A stretch of 64,000 bases of DNA from Rhodocyclaceae bacterium (GTDB lineage Bacteria > Pseudomonadota > Gammaproteobacteria > Burkholderiales > Rhodocyclaceae), in NCBI GenBank assembly GCA_023383815.1, contig JAHDYG010000006.1, positions 1 through 64,000 of the forward strand, given 5' to 3'. This document shows positions 11,483-20,093 of the stretch, piece after piece (position 1 is the first letter of the stretch; the number at the start of each line of letters is the position of its first letter). A model generated the notes under the pieces. The model ran no database searches. It saw only the letters and a list, made by a program, of their open reading frames with translations, and was not told the origin of the DNA. A program made the translations under genes and the position numbers.

Positions 11483-11498
11483 TGGCAGTTGCGTAGCA
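11483..11498 (+). promoter_or_regulatory. possible sigma-54 promoter
   Basis: TGGCAGTTGCGTAGCA has the invariant GG and GC of a -24/-12 element at the correct 10-bp spacing, with TGGCA intact and one mismatch in the -12 TTGC. It points toward the small gene starting at 11631, which would give a leader of about 120 nt. It was found by eye only. Confidence 0.35.
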
Positions 11499-11630
11499 AC
11501 GATTCAAGCGTCGGGGCCTGAAGTCCCGGCAGCGCGGCGCGACCGCGCGCGGACGCATCGCTTGCCTGATCCGGCGCGGGAGTCGAAAATGCGATCCCAA
11601 GGAAACCATGTCACGATCAAGGAGATCACC

Positions 11631-11948
11631 ATGACTCACCACGTCAGCGTCGCATTCGGTCCGCAAGCCGCCTACGAATTCACCCTTCACGCAGCGGATG
11701 TCGAGGGCTTTGGCAGGGACAAGGGGCGCGCCTGGCTCGCCGCCGAGTTCGAGGCGCTCGAATGCACGCCGGCCAATGCGATGGGCAAACTCCTGATCCT
11801 CGACATGATCCTGGACGTGGCGAAGTACGGGGGGGAGAGCCGCTTCAAGGAAGACGGCGACTGGGCCCGGCAGTATGCAACGGCAGTGTCGGCAGCGCTC
11901 GGCCGCCCGGCGATCCGGGTCGATGTCGCCAACAACATGGTGGGCTGA
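11631..11948 (+). CDS. small conserved-looking protein of unknown function
   Basis: A 105-residue soluble protein beginning MTHHVSVAFGPQAAYEF. The ATG at 11631 is chosen because AAGGAG lies 7 bp upstream; the open frame extends further upstream without a ribosome site. No domain is recognised. The sequence looks like a compact alpha/beta fold with helices around DKGRAWLAAEFEAL and GKLLILDMILDVAK, and no signal peptide or cysteine pair. Codon use matches its neighbours, so it is probably a real gene. It stands alone between the divergent diguanylate cyclase and convergent metW, behind a possible sigma-54 promoter and ahead of a strong stem-loop. Confidence 0.7.
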   Translation: MTHHVSVAFGPQAAYEFTLHAADVEGFGRDKGRAWLAAEFEALECTPANAMGKLLILDMILDVAKYGGESRFKEDGDWARQYATAVSAALGRPAIRVDVANNMVG

Positions 11949-11985
11949 AACGCCGCGGCGCGCGCCACCGGCGCAGGGTTCGAAG

Positions 11986-12018
11986 GCGGGGCCGGCCCGG
12001 GTTCGGAGCCGGCCCCGC
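11986..12018. terminator. bidirectional stem-loop between unknown gene and metW
   Basis: GCGGGGCCGGC (11986-11996) pairs perfectly over 11 bp with GCCGGCCCCGC (12008-12018), leaving an 11-nt loop. It lies between two convergent genes. No T-run follows on either side, so its efficiency as an intrinsic terminator is uncertain. Confidence 0.6.
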
Positions 12019-12023
12019 TGCCT

Positions 12024-12611
12024 TCAGAGCTGGCGTCCGAGGCGGTAGACGGCCACGCTCGCAAGAAAATTGGGTTCCTCGTCGATCCGCTTGCCGTCGT
12101 CGAAGGCCAGTCGCTCGCGCACGGCGATGCCGTTGAACTCGCACAGCGCCTCGAAGTCGGCGATCGTGAAGAAGCGCACGTTCGGCGTGTTGAACCACTG
12201 GTGCGGCAGGCTCTCCGAGACCGGCATGCGGCCGTTCAGGATGCTCTGCCGGTGGCGCCAGTAGCCGAAGTTCGGAAAGCTCACCACCGCCTCGTGGCCC
12301 ACTCGCAGCATCTCGGCGAGGATGCCCTGGGTGTTGTGGATGGCCTGCAGCGACAGGCTCATCACCACATGGTCGAAGAAGCCGTCCTCGAAACCGGCCA
12401 GCCCCTTCTCGAGGTCGACCTGGATCACGTTGATGCCGTGCTCAAGGCAGGCCAGCAGGTTGTCAGGGTCGTTCTCCACGCCGTAGCCCTGGATCTGGCG
12501 CTGTGCCATCAGATGCCGGAGCAGGCTGCCGTCGCCGCAGCCCAGATCGAGCACGCGCTCCCCGGCCTGGATCCACTGCGTGATGACGTCGAAATCGTAA
12601 CGGTAAGCCAT
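12024..12611 (-). CDS. metW: MetW methyltransferase-like protein
   Basis: A 195-residue protein with a class I SAM-methyltransferase fold; the glycine-rich motif VLDLGCGDGS lies at about 20-29. MetW is encoded next to metX in many proteobacteria and is thought to work with MetX in the acylation of homoserine, although its own reaction is not firmly known. The stop codon of metX and the ATG of metW are 2 bp apart, so the pair forms one operon and is probably translationally coupled. It should share the SAM-II riboswitch control of metX. Confidence 0.93.
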   Translation of the reverse strand: MAYRYDFDVITQWIQAGERVLDLGCGDGSLLRHLMAQRQIQGYGVENDPDNLLACLEHGINVIQVDLEKGLAGFEDGFFDHVVMSLSLQAIHNTQGILAEMLRVGHEAVVSFPNFGYWRHRQSILNGRMPVSESLPHQWFNTPNVRFFTIADFEALCEFNGIAVRERLAFDDGKRIDEEPNFLASVAVYRLGRQL

Positions 12612-12613
12612 GA

Positions 12614-13741
12614 TCACACCTTGATCCGGGCGAGATAGTTGCGCAGGACCGCGTGGTAGTGCGCATCGTCGAGCAGGAAGGAATCGTGCCCGGCAGCGCT
12701 CTCGATCTCGGCATAACACACGTTGCGGCGGTTGTGCACGAGGGCGTAGACGATCTCGCGGCTGCGCTCGGGTGCGAAGCGCCAGTCGGTCGAGAAGGAC
12801 ACGACGAGAAAATCGGCGCTCGATCGTGCGAGCGCGGCGGCAAGGTTGCCACCGTGTTCGAAGGACGGGTCGAAGTAGTCGAGTGCCTTGGTCGTCAGCA
12901 GGTAGGTGTTCGCGTCGAAGTGTCCGGCGAACTTGTCCCCCTGATAGCGCAGGTAGGACTCGATCTCGAATTCCACGTCGTAGCTGTACACGGCCTTGCC
13001 ATGACGCAGGCTGCGGCCGAATTTCTCGCCCAGAGAGTCGTCCGAGAGATAGGTAATGTGCCCGATCATGCGCGCGAGCTTGAGGCCGCGTGCCGGCACC
13101 ACGCCGTGCTCGTAGAAGTGCCCGCCGTGAAAGTCCGGGTCGCTCAGGATGGCCTGACGCGCGACCTCGTTGAAGGCGATGTTCTGCGCCGTGAGCTTCG
13201 GCGCCGAGGCGACCGCGAGCACGTTGGCGACCCGCTCGGGGTACTGCAGGCTCCATGAGATGGCCTGCATCCCGCCGAGGCTGCCACCAAGCACCGCGGC
13301 AAAGCGCTCGATCCCGAGCCGGTCCGCGAGCCGCGCCTGGGCCTCGACCCAGTCCTCGACCGTCACGAAGGGAAAGTCGGCGCCCCAGCATCGGCCGCTG
13401 GCCGGATTGATCGAGCGCGGTCCGGTCGTGCCATGGCAGCCGCCCAGATTGTTCACCCCGATGACGAAGAAACGCTCCGTGTCGAGCGGCTTGCCTGGCC
13501 CGACGAGATTGTCCCACCAGCCGACATTGGCTGGATCGTCGGCGTAGCAGCCGGCAACGTGGTGGGAGCCGGACAGCGCATGGCACACCAGCACCGCGTT
13601 GCTGCGGGCCGCGTTCAGTTCGCCGTAGGTTTCATAGACGAGGTCGTACTCGGGCAGCACACCGCCGCTGCGCAGCTTCAGCGCTTCGCTGAAATGCGCC
13701 GTGAGCGGGGCGACGATGCCGACGGATTGGGGTTGGATCAT
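12614..13741 (-). CDS. metX: homoserine O-acyltransferase MetX
   Basis: Alpha/beta-hydrolase enzyme that acylates homoserine with acetyl- or succinyl-CoA, the first committed step of methionine synthesis. At 375 residues it has the family length. The catalytic triad is visible: Ser154 in GGSLGGMQ, Asp319 in STDWRF and His352 in AAGHDS. The oxyanion region includes [12 protein letters not shown]. Pairing with MetW is often seen with succinyl-CoA-dependent forms, but I cannot fix the acyl donor from the sequence. No good Shine-Dalgarno precedes the ATG. A probable SAM-II aptamer and a hairpin lie in the leader. Confidence 0.95.
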   Translation of the reverse strand: MIQPQSVGIVAPLTAHFSEALKLRSGGVLPEYDLVYETYGELNAARSNAVLVCHALSGSHHVAGCYADDPANVGWWDNLVGPGKPLDTERFFVIGVNNLGGCHGTTGPRSINPASGRCWGADFPFVTVEDWVEAQARLADRLGIERFAAVLGGSLGGMQAISWSLQYPERVANVLAVASAPKLTAQNIAFNEVARQAILSDPDFHGGHFYEHGVVPARGLKLARMIGHITYLSDDSLGEKFGRSLRHGKAVYSYDVEFEIESYLRYQGDKFAGHFDANTYLLTTKALDYFDPSFEHGGNLAAALARSSADFLVVSFSTDWRFAPERSREIVYALVHNRRNVCYAEIESAAGHDSFLLDDAHYHAVLRNYLARIKV

Positions 13742-13764
13742 GGTCTGCGTCTGTAAACGATTAA

Positions 13765-13794
13765 ACCCAGCCGGCTCGAAAACGCGGACTGGGT
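13765..13794 (-). terminator. hairpin between SAM-II aptamer and metX
   Basis: Read on the minus strand, ACCCAG (13794-13789) pairs with CTGGGT (13770-13765). CCG/CGG extends the stem across a one-base bulge, and TTTAATCGTTT follows. It begins about 2 nt after the aptamer tail and ends 23 nt before the metX ATG. It could act as the riboswitch expression platform, either as a weak terminator or as a structure affecting ribosome access. Confidence 0.45.
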
Positions 13795-13796
13795 CG

Positions 13797-13852
13797 CCCT
13801 CGCTTTAGCCGGATTTATTGAGCGCCCGCAAGCTGTAGATCAAATCGGCGCT
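13797..13852 (-). promoter_or_regulatory. SAM-II riboswitch upstream of metX
   Basis: On the minus strand the leader contains a perfect 6-bp P1 stem, AGCGCC (13852-13847) with GGCGCT (13826-13821). The loop opens with GATTTG and closes with CTTGC. After P1 come CAATAAAT, three bases, then GCTAAA and a purine tail GCGAGGG. The AUAAAU and GCUAAA blocks, their 3-nt spacing and the GAUUU loop start are the conserved core of the SAM-II class as I recall it from published examples. I could not verify the pseudoknot pairing base by base. The position just upstream of metX, a SAM-II target gene, strongly supports it. SAM binding should lower metX-metW expression. Confidence 0.75.
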
Positions 13853-13931
13853 GTAGGGGCGAAAGTAGCGCGCCCCGGGGCAATTGTCAAACGGCTGGCG
13901 GGCCCTTCTCGGGGCGACCCGCGCGCGGTGC

Positions 13932-15662
13932 TCAGCCGGCGAGGCGCAGCACCGCCTCGCGCACCTTGGCCTGTTCGTCCATGCGCAGGATGCGCTGCAC
14001 GCGTGGTGCGAGTTCGCCGACATCGGCGCGCAGCACCTGCTGCTTGATCTCCAGGATGTTGGCCGGGTGCATCGAGAACTGGCGCAGGCCCATGCCGAGC
14101 AGCAGCAACGTATAGGCCGGATCACCAGCCATCTCGCCGCACACCGAGACCGGCATGCCGAAGCGCGCACCGGCCTGGATCGTGCCGCCGATGAGTTTCA
14201 GAACCGCCGGGTGGAGCGGGTCGTAGAGGTGCACGACGGCCTCATCGGAGCGGTCGATCGCCAGCGTGTACTGGATCAGGTCGTTGGTCCCGATCGACAG
14301 GAAGGACAGCCGGCGGATGAACATCCCCAGCGCGAGCGCTGCCGCCGGGACCTCGATCATTGCCCCGATCTCGATCGACTCGTCGAAGCGCACGTGCTCG
14401 CTGCGCAACTCGGCGCGAGCCTTGTCGATGAGCCGCAGGGTCTGGTCGATTTCGGTGGCGTGCGCAAGCATCGGCACCATGATCTTGAGCTGGCCATGAA
14501 CCGAGGCGCGCAGCAGCGCGCGCAACTGGGTCAGGAACATCTGCGGCTCGGCCAGCGAGTAGCGCACGGCACGCAAGCCGAGCGCAGGGTTCGGCTCGAA
14601 GCGCGCCTCGGTCGTGTTGAGGGCCTTGTCGGCGCCGACGTCGAAGGTACGGATCGTGACCGGCTTGCCTGCCATCGCCGTGAGCACGTCGCGATAGGCC
14701 TCGTACTGCTCGTCCTCATCGGGCAGCGTGTCGCGTCCGATGAACAGGAACTCGGTGCGGTAGAGGCCGACCCCGTCGGCGTTGACCGCACGGATCTGCC
14801 CGATGTCCTTCGGCCCCTCGATGTTGGCGAGCAGCATCACCTCCTCGCCGTCGAGCGTGGTCGCGCGCGTGTCCTTGAGGCGGTTGAGCTTCGAGCGCTC
14901 AAGTTCGAGTTCGGCGCGGCGCAGCCGGTACTCCTCGATGATCTGCGGGTCCGGGCCGACGATCACGACCCCGCGCGAGCCGTCGATGATGATGACCTCG
15001 TCTTCCTCGACGAGATGGCGGATGTGCAGCAGCCCGACCACCGCCGGGATCGACAGGCTGCGGGCGACGATCGCCGTGTGGCTCGTTGGCCCGCCCACGT
15101 CGGTCACGAAGCCGGCGATGTTGTGGTCGCGAAAGCCGATCGTGTCGGCCGGCGAGAGATCGTGCGCCACCACGACCGTGCCCAGCCCGTCGCGACGCTT
15201 CGGGGGCAGGTGGCCGGGGTGGCCGAGCAGGACCTTGACGATGCGCTCGACCACCTGCACGACGTCGGCCTTGCGTTCGCGCAGGTAGGGGTCCTCGATC
15301 TGCTCGAACTGCTCGACGAGGTGTTCCATCTGCTGCACCAGCGCCCATTCTGCGTTGCAGCGGCGATCCTCGATCAGGGTGCGTGCTGCGTCGACCAGCA
15401 TCGGATCGGCGAGCATCATCGTCTGCAGATCGACGAAGGCGCCGACCTCGCTGTGCGCATGGCCGGCCGTTGCGGCGGCCTTCAGTCCGACCAGTTCGCC
15501 CTGCACCGTCGCGACCGCATCTTCCAGGCGCGCGACCTCCTCGTCGATGTAGCGGGCGGCAACGTGGTAGTGATTGACCTCGAGCAGGGCATGGGAGACC
15601 AGGTGTACGTGGCCGATCGCGATCCCCTGCGACACCGGCAAGCCGTGGATCGTGAACGCCAT
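13932..15662 (-). CDS. ptsI: PTS enzyme I
   Basis: Phosphoenolpyruvate-protein phosphotransferase, which takes phosphate from PEP and passes it to HPr. The 576 residues match enzyme I. The phosphorylated histidine is His195 in GGPTSHTAIVARS, and the PEP-binding C-terminal barrel carries the catalytic Cys508 in VCGEMAGD. It follows the HPr gene by 6 bp on the same strand, so the two form an operon. No sugar permease lies nearby, so the relay probably serves regulation rather than sugar uptake; that is inference. Confidence 0.96.
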   Translation of the reverse strand: MAFTIHGLPVSQGIAIGHVHLVSHALLEVNHYHVAARYIDEEVARLEDAVATVQGELVGLKAAATAGHAHSEVGAFVDLQTMMLADPMLVDAARTLIEDRRCNAEWALVQQMEHLVEQFEQIEDPYLRERKADVVQVVERIVKVLLGHPGHLPPKRRDGLGTVVVAHDLSPADTIGFRDHNIAGFVTDVGGPTSHTAIVARSLSIPAVVGLLHIRHLVEEDEVIIIDGSRGVVIVGPDPQIIEEYRLRRAELELERSKLNRLKDTRATTLDGEEVMLLANIEGPKDIGQIRAVNADGVGLYRTEFLFIGRDTLPDEDEQYEAYRDVLTAMAGKPVTIRTFDVGADKALNTTEARFEPNPALGLRAVRYSLAEPQMFLTQLRALLRASVHGQLKIMVPMLAHATEIDQTLRLIDKARAELRSEHVRFDESIEIGAMIEVPAAALALGMFIRRLSFLSIGTNDLIQYTLAIDRSDEAVVHLYDPLHPAVLKLIGGTIQAGARFGMPVSVCGEMAGDPAYTLLLLGMGLRQFSMHPANILEIKQQVLRADVGELAPRVQRILRMDEQAKVREAVLRLAG

Positions 15663-15668
15663 CTGCGC

Positions 15669-15938
15669 CTACTCCTCTTCCCCGAAGCGATCGGCAATGA
15701 GTGCGAGCAGCGCGTCCAGCGCCGGCTGCGAGTCCGGGCCTTCGGTGTCGATGACGATCGTCGAGCCCCGTGCGGCCGCCAGCATCATCACGCCCATGAT
15801 GCTTTTGGCGTTGACGCGGCGGCCGTTGCGCTCCAGCCAGATGTGCGATTCGAACGCGCTCGCGGTCTGCGTCAGCTTTGCCGACGCGCGCGCATGCAGC
15901 CCCAGCTTGTTGATGATCTGTGCTTCCGCCCGTGCCAT
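15669..15938 (-). CDS. ptsH: HPr phosphocarrier protein
   Basis: An 89-residue HPr that carries phosphate from enzyme I to EIIA-type proteins. His15 in KLGLHARAS is the phosphorylation site, and Ser46 in NAKSIMGV is at the regulatory-serine position, where an HPr kinase could act. The ATG at 15938 is chosen because a complete HPr domain starts there (MARAEAQI) with GGAA upstream; a further in-frame ATG 18 bp upstream lacks a ribosome site. In many betaproteobacteria an EIIA gene precedes HPr, but here the upstream neighbour is a divergent sigma-54 activator. Confidence 0.94.
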   Translation of the reverse strand: MARAEAQIINKLGLHARASAKLTQTASAFESHIWLERNGRRVNAKSIMGVMMLAAARGSTIVIDTEGPDSQPALDALLALIADRFGEEE

Positions 15939-16188
15939 CCCGATTCCATACCCCATGCGAGAAAGCCCGGAACGCTCTCCGGGCCGAGAGTGCGGCGGGA
16001 ACTCGTGCGGACCGCCGGAGCCAGATTTTAGCCTGCATTCCCGATGCGCCGCGAGCGTGCGGCCGCAGTCGGGAAACGCCCGCGTTGGTCCGGTTGCTGC
16101 AAGACGTGGCAAGTGCTACGTTTTGTCGTGCCCCGACCAAAAAAGCAGTCAGAACAGAACCTGAACGGGGCAGGCACGGAGGAGAGGA

Positions 16189-18195
16189 ATGGAAGCCAGG
16201 GCCTTGGTGCGTGAGGCGCACGAGACGCGCGTGCGCGCGGCACGCGAGCAGTTCTTCGAACGCGGCGACAGGTCGGCCGACGGTGTGGCCCGGTTCGTAT
16301 TGCATTCTTGGTCGCGGTGCACGGCGCGCGGCATCGATTTTCGCGCCTCCGGCGATCGCGATCCGGTCGGCCGCGCGATGCTGGCCGACCTGCGCGAGCG
16401 CAGCGGCGAGCTGCTCGCGCAGGCTGGCGGAATCATGGAGCATGTGTTCGAGCAGATCCGCGCTTCGGGAAGCATGGTCATCCTGGCCGATGCCGATGGC
16501 GTGATCCTGCACAGCCTGGGCGATCCGGATTTCGTGGATCGTGCGCAGCGCGTCGCCTTGCAGCCGGGGGCGACCTGGGGTGAGACGGTGCGCGGCACCA
16601 ACGCCATCGGCACCGCCCTGGTCGAGCAGACCCCGGTGGAAGTGTGTGGTGGTGAGCATTTCCTCGACCGCAATGGGTTTCTCACCTGCAGTGCCTCGCC
16701 GGTGTTCGACGCCCATGGACGGCTGGCCGGCGTGCTCGACATCTCCGGCGACTACCGCAACTACCAGCCGCACACCCTGGCGCTGGTGCGCCTGTCGGTG
16801 CAGTTGCTCGAAAGGCGCCTGTTCGAACATCGCTTCGCGCGCGACCTGGTGCTCGAGTTCCACACGCGTCCCGAGTATGTCGGGAGTCTGCAGGAGGGAT
16901 TGATTGCCGTGTCGTGCGATGGCCGCCTGCTGGGCATGAACGGTGCGGCCCGCGACTGCCTGGGTGGCGTCGTGGATGAGTTGCCGGTGCAAACGCTCGA
17001 ACACCTGTTCCGCCTGTCCTTCGGTGCCTTGCTCGATCGCGCCGCGCGCGATCCTGCCTCGCTGCAGGCGGTGGAACTGCGCAACGGGCAGCAGGTGTTC
17101 CTGCGCCTGAAGGCCGGCTTTCCGGTGCGGATCGAAGCGGCTCCGGCACGCACGGCCGCAACCCCGCTGGCGCGACCGCGCAGCGTGGTGAAGCGGGCAC
17201 ACGGGGTCACGCTGGAAGATCTCGCGACGGGCGATGCGCGCCTGCAACGGGCCCTGGACCGTGGCGCGCGCATCCTGGGCAAGGACATCCCGCTGCTGAT
17301 CCAGGGTGAATCGGGCGTGGGCAAGGAGCTGTTCGCGCGTGCCTTCCACAACAGTGGTCCGCGGTGCGACGGACCATTCGTCGCGCTCAACTGCGCGGCC
17401 ATTCCGGAAAACCTGATCGAGTCCGAGCTCTTCGGATACAGCGGCGGCGCGTTCACCGGCGCGCGGCGTGAAGGCGCGGTGGGCAAGATCCAGCAGGCGC
17501 ACGGCGGCACGCTGTTCCTCGACGAGATCGGTGACATGCCGCTCGGCATGCAGGCGCGCCTGTTGCGCGTGCTGCAGGAGCGCAGCATCACCCCGGTGGG
17601 CGGCAGCGCGCAGGTGGCGGTGGATCTCTCGCTGGTGTGCGCAACCCACCGGATCCTGCGCGAGCGGGTGCGCGAAGGCCGCTTCCGCGAGGACCTGTAC
17701 TACCGCGTGAACGGCCTCACCGTGACGCTGCCTGCCTTGCGCGAGCGCAGCGACATCCGCTGCATCGTCCTCGCCCTGCTCGCGGCCGAACTGGGCGGTG
17801 AGGGCGCGCGCGAGGTGGGCATCAGCGACGAGGTCATGGCGTTCTTCGAGCGCTACCCGTGGCCGGGAAACGTACGCCAGATGCAGAACGTGATCCGTGT
17901 GGCGGTGGCCCTGCTCGACGAGGACGAATGCGAGATCCTGCCGGTCCACCTGCCCGAAGAGCTGTTCGGCGCCGACGAGTTCGACGGCTCCAGGGCAGTG
18001 CGCGGCGGGCGGCACGACGGTGGGACTGTGCTCGCCGCGCGTGGGGCGATGGGCGTGGTCGGCAGCCTCGACGAGATCGAACTGCAGGCGATCTCGGTGG
18101 CGATGCGTGAGAGCGGCGGTAACGTGTCGGCCGCCGCGCGCAGGCTCGGCATCAGTCGCAACACGCTGTACCGCAAGCTCGGCCGCATGGGCTGA
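16189..18195 (+). CDS. AcoR-like sigma-54-dependent activator
   Basis: A 668-residue enhancer-binding protein. The N-terminal half (about 60-200) has a GAF-like sensor segment with GTNAIGTALVEQTPVEV, as in AcoR/DhaR-type activators. The AAA+ domain has Walker A GESGVGKE at 373-380, the sigma-54-contact loop GAFTGA at 420-425 and Walker B LFLDEIGDMP near 444-453. The C-terminus ends in a Fis-type helix-turn-helix with GGNVSAAARRLGISRNTLYRKL. All parts needed for sigma-54 activation are present. It precedes a BCCT transporter in the same direction, which is its likely target. The acetoin genes that AcoR controls elsewhere are not here, so the ligand is unknown. Confidence 0.92.
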   Translation: MEARALVREAHETRVRAAREQFFERGDRSADGVARFVLHSWSRCTARGIDFRASGDRDPVGRAMLADLRERSGELLAQAGGIMEHVFEQIRASGSMVILADADGVILHSLGDPDFVDRAQRVALQPGATWGETVRGTNAIGTALVEQTPVEVCGGEHFLDRNGFLTCSASPVFDAHGRLAGVLDISGDYRNYQPHTLALVRLSVQLLERRLFEHRFARDLVLEFHTRPEYVGSLQEGLIAVSCDGRLLGMNGAARDCLGGVVDELPVQTLEHLFRLSFGALLDRAARDPASLQAVELRNGQQVFLRLKAGFPVRIEAAPARTAATPLARPRSVVKRAHGVTLEDLATGDARLQRALDRGARILGKDIPLLIQGESGVGKELFARAFHNSGPRCDGPFVALNCAAIPENLIESELFGYSGGAFTGARREGAVGKIQQAHGGTLFLDEIGDMPLGMQARLLRVLQERSITPVGGSAQVAVDLSLVCATHRILRERVREGRFREDLYYRVNGLTVTLPALRERSDIRCIVLALLAAELGGEGAREVGISDEVMAFFERYPWPGNVRQMQNVIRVAVALLDEDECEILPVHLPEELFGADEFDGSRAVRGGRHDGGTVLAARGAMGVVGSLDEIELQAISVAMRESGGNVSAAARRLGISRNTLYRKLGRMG

Positions 18196-18301
18196 AAGAC
18201 GCACCGAAGCACCGATCGGAACGTTGGTGGCGAGGTGGTGCGAGGAAGGGCATTTCGCCTCGGGGCGCACGCACCGGGTGTACGGCGACCGCCCAGGACG
18301 G

Positions 18302-18319
18302 TATATTTGGACAAATATA
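18302..18319. promoter_or_regulatory. perfect AT-rich inverted repeat before BCCT gene
   Basis: TATATTTG and CAAATATA form a perfect 8-bp inverted repeat with a 2-bp centre (GA). It is a conspicuous AT island in GC-rich DNA, 88 bp ahead of the transporter ATG. The arm length and centre suit a dimeric repressor or activator site, and part of it could also serve as a -10 element. The binding protein is unknown. Confidence 0.5.
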
Positions 18320-18407
18320 AACATCCGTCCCCGGCCGCCGAGGAGTGCAGACACGCTCAGGCAAGAACGTTCAAGCGCTTCGACCCGGCCACAGAGAAGG
18401 AGACCGC

Positions 18408-20039
18408 ATGAACGAGAACAGCCATTCCATGGCGCCTGAAGGCGAGGTCACCCCGATCGATACCGATTACGTGGTGGGCCAGGACAATATCGTCGTGAAC
18501 GTCGGGCCTTTCGGCCTCGATATCCATAACCGCGTGTTCGCGATCTCGGGTCTTTCGATCGTTGCGTTCGTGGTACTGACGCTGGCCTTCCAGAATCAGG
18601 TCGAGCCGTTGTTCAGCGGATTGCGCGGCTGGCTGACGGCGAATCTCGACTGGTTCTTCATCCTTTCGGGCAACGTGTTCGTCCTCGTCTGCCTCGGGCT
18701 GGCGGTGTCGCCGCTGGGTCGCGTGCGGCTCGGGGGGACGGAGGCCCGCCCGGACTACTCGTATCCGGCCTGGTTCTCGATGCTGTTTGCAGCGGGAATG
18801 GGGATCGGACTGATGTTCTACGGCGTGTCCGAACCGCTGTCACATTTCTCCAGCTCCCTCGGGGGAATCTCGATCGAGAATGGAGTGCGGACCGATTGGG
18901 CGCCGCTCGCCGGCGCAGCCGGCGACGCCGAGGCGGCACGACGCCTCGGGATGGCTGCCACGATCTATCACTGGGCCCTGCATCCGTGGGCGATCTACGC
19001 GATCCTCGCGCTCGGCCTGGCACTGTTCTCGTTCAACAAGGGGCTGCCGCTGACGGTCCGGTCGGTCTTCTACCCCTTGCTCGGGGAGCGGGTCTGGGGC
19101 TGGCCGGGCCATGTCGTCGACATCCTTGCGGTGTTCGCGACGCTGTTCGGGCTCGCGACCTCGCTCGGGCTGGGAGCGGCGCAGGCCAGTTCCGGCTTGC
19201 ACCATTTGTTTGGCGTTCCGCTCGGCGAGACCACGCAGGTGGTGCTCGTGATCGGCATCACGGCCATCGCGCTGGCCTCGGTGGTGGCGGGCCTCGATGC
19301 AGGCGTGAAGCGCCTGTCGGAGATCAACATGATCCTTGCGATCGTGCTCCTGCTGTTCGTGATCGGTGTCGGCCCGACCGGCGAGTTGATCGCCGGATTC
19401 TTCGCCAACCTCGGCGCGTACGCCCAGAACCTGCCCGCGCTGGCCAACCCCTTCGGTCGCGGGGATGGCAATTTTTCGCAGGGCTGGACGGCCTTCTACT
19501 GGGCTTGGTGGATTTCGTGGTCGCCTTTCGTGGGAATGTTCATCGCCCGGGTTTCGCGCGGACGCACGGTGCGCGAGTTCATCGTATCCGTTCTGATCGT
19601 TCCTTCGCTGGCTTGCGTGCTGTGGATGACGGTGTTCGGTGAGACCGCCATCGTCCAGCTCGTGAAGGACGGCTATCAGGCGGCTGCGGATGCGGCTCTG
19701 CCTCTGCAGCTCTTCGCGATGCTCGATGCGCTGCCGCTGGCTTCGATCACCTCGTTCGTTGCGATCGTGCTCGTTGTGGTGTTCTTCGTGACTTCGTCCG
19801 ACTCCGGGTCGCTCGTCATCGATGTCATTGCAGCGGGTGGCAAGATCGATGCGCCGATGCCCCAGCGCGTGTTCTGGTGCACGTTCGAGGGCCTCGTGGC
19901 GATTGCGCTGATCCTCGGCGGCGGTCTGGTTGCGCTGCAGGCAATGGCGGTATCGACCGGCTTGCCGTTTACGATCGTGCTGCTGATGTCTACGGTGTCG
20001 GTGGTGATGGGCTTGTCGACCGAACCGCGCGTTCGCTGA
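18408..20039 (+). CDS. BCCT-family betaine/carnitine/choline-type transporter
   Basis: A 543-residue inner-membrane transporter of the BCCT family, which moves quaternary ammonium or related zwitterions with Na+ or H+. Twelve hydrophobic helices are seen. Family signatures are GMGIGLMFYGVSEPL (about 130-144) and the run FYWAWWISWSPFVGMFIARVSRGRTVREF in the middle, which includes the aromatic substrate box. TSSDSGS near the end is also typical. The ATG at 18408 has AGAAGGAG 7 bp upstream. It has no long C-terminal osmosensory tail, so a nutritional role is more likely than osmoregulation. Substrate unknown. Confidence 0.93.
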   Translation: MNENSHSMAPEGEVTPIDTDYVVGQDNIVVNVGPFGLDIHNRVFAISGLSIVAFVVLTLAFQNQVEPLFSGLRGWLTANLDWFFILSGNVFVLVCLGLAVSPLGRVRLGGTEARPDYSYPAWFSMLFAAGMGIGLMFYGVSEPLSHFSSSLGGISIENGVRTDWAPLAGAAGDAEAARRLGMAATIYHWALHPWAIYAILALGLALFSFNKGLPLTVRSVFYPLLGERVWGWPGHVVDILAVFATLFGLATSLGLGAAQASSGLHHLFGVPLGETTQVVLVIGITAIALASVVAGLDAGVKRLSEINMILAIVLLLFVIGVGPTGELIAGFFANLGAYAQNLPALANPFGRGDGNFSQGWTAFYWAWWISWSPFVGMFIARVSRGRTVREFIVSVLIVPSLACVLWMTVFGETAIVQLVKDGYQAAADAALPLQLFAMLDALPLASITSFVAIVLVVVFFVTSSDSGSLVIDVIAAGGKIDAPMPQRVFWCTFEGLVAIALILGGGLVALQAMAVSTGLPFTIVLLMSTVSVVMGLSTEPRVR

Positions 20040-20093
20040 CAGAATCGGTGATCGCGCCCGCGCGCACTTTGCACGTCGATCCGGTTGCATGCC

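Noticed and set aside
18228..18243. TGGCGAGGTGGTGC as a sigma-54 promoter for the BCCT gene
   Set aside because: The GG-to-GC spacing is one base short of the required 10 bp and the -12 element is poor.
14899..18354. 1151-codon minus-strand frame
   Set aside because: It is a shadow of ptsI, ptsH and the antisense of the sigma-54 activator; its translation shows no family motif and is rich in Arg, His and Gln.
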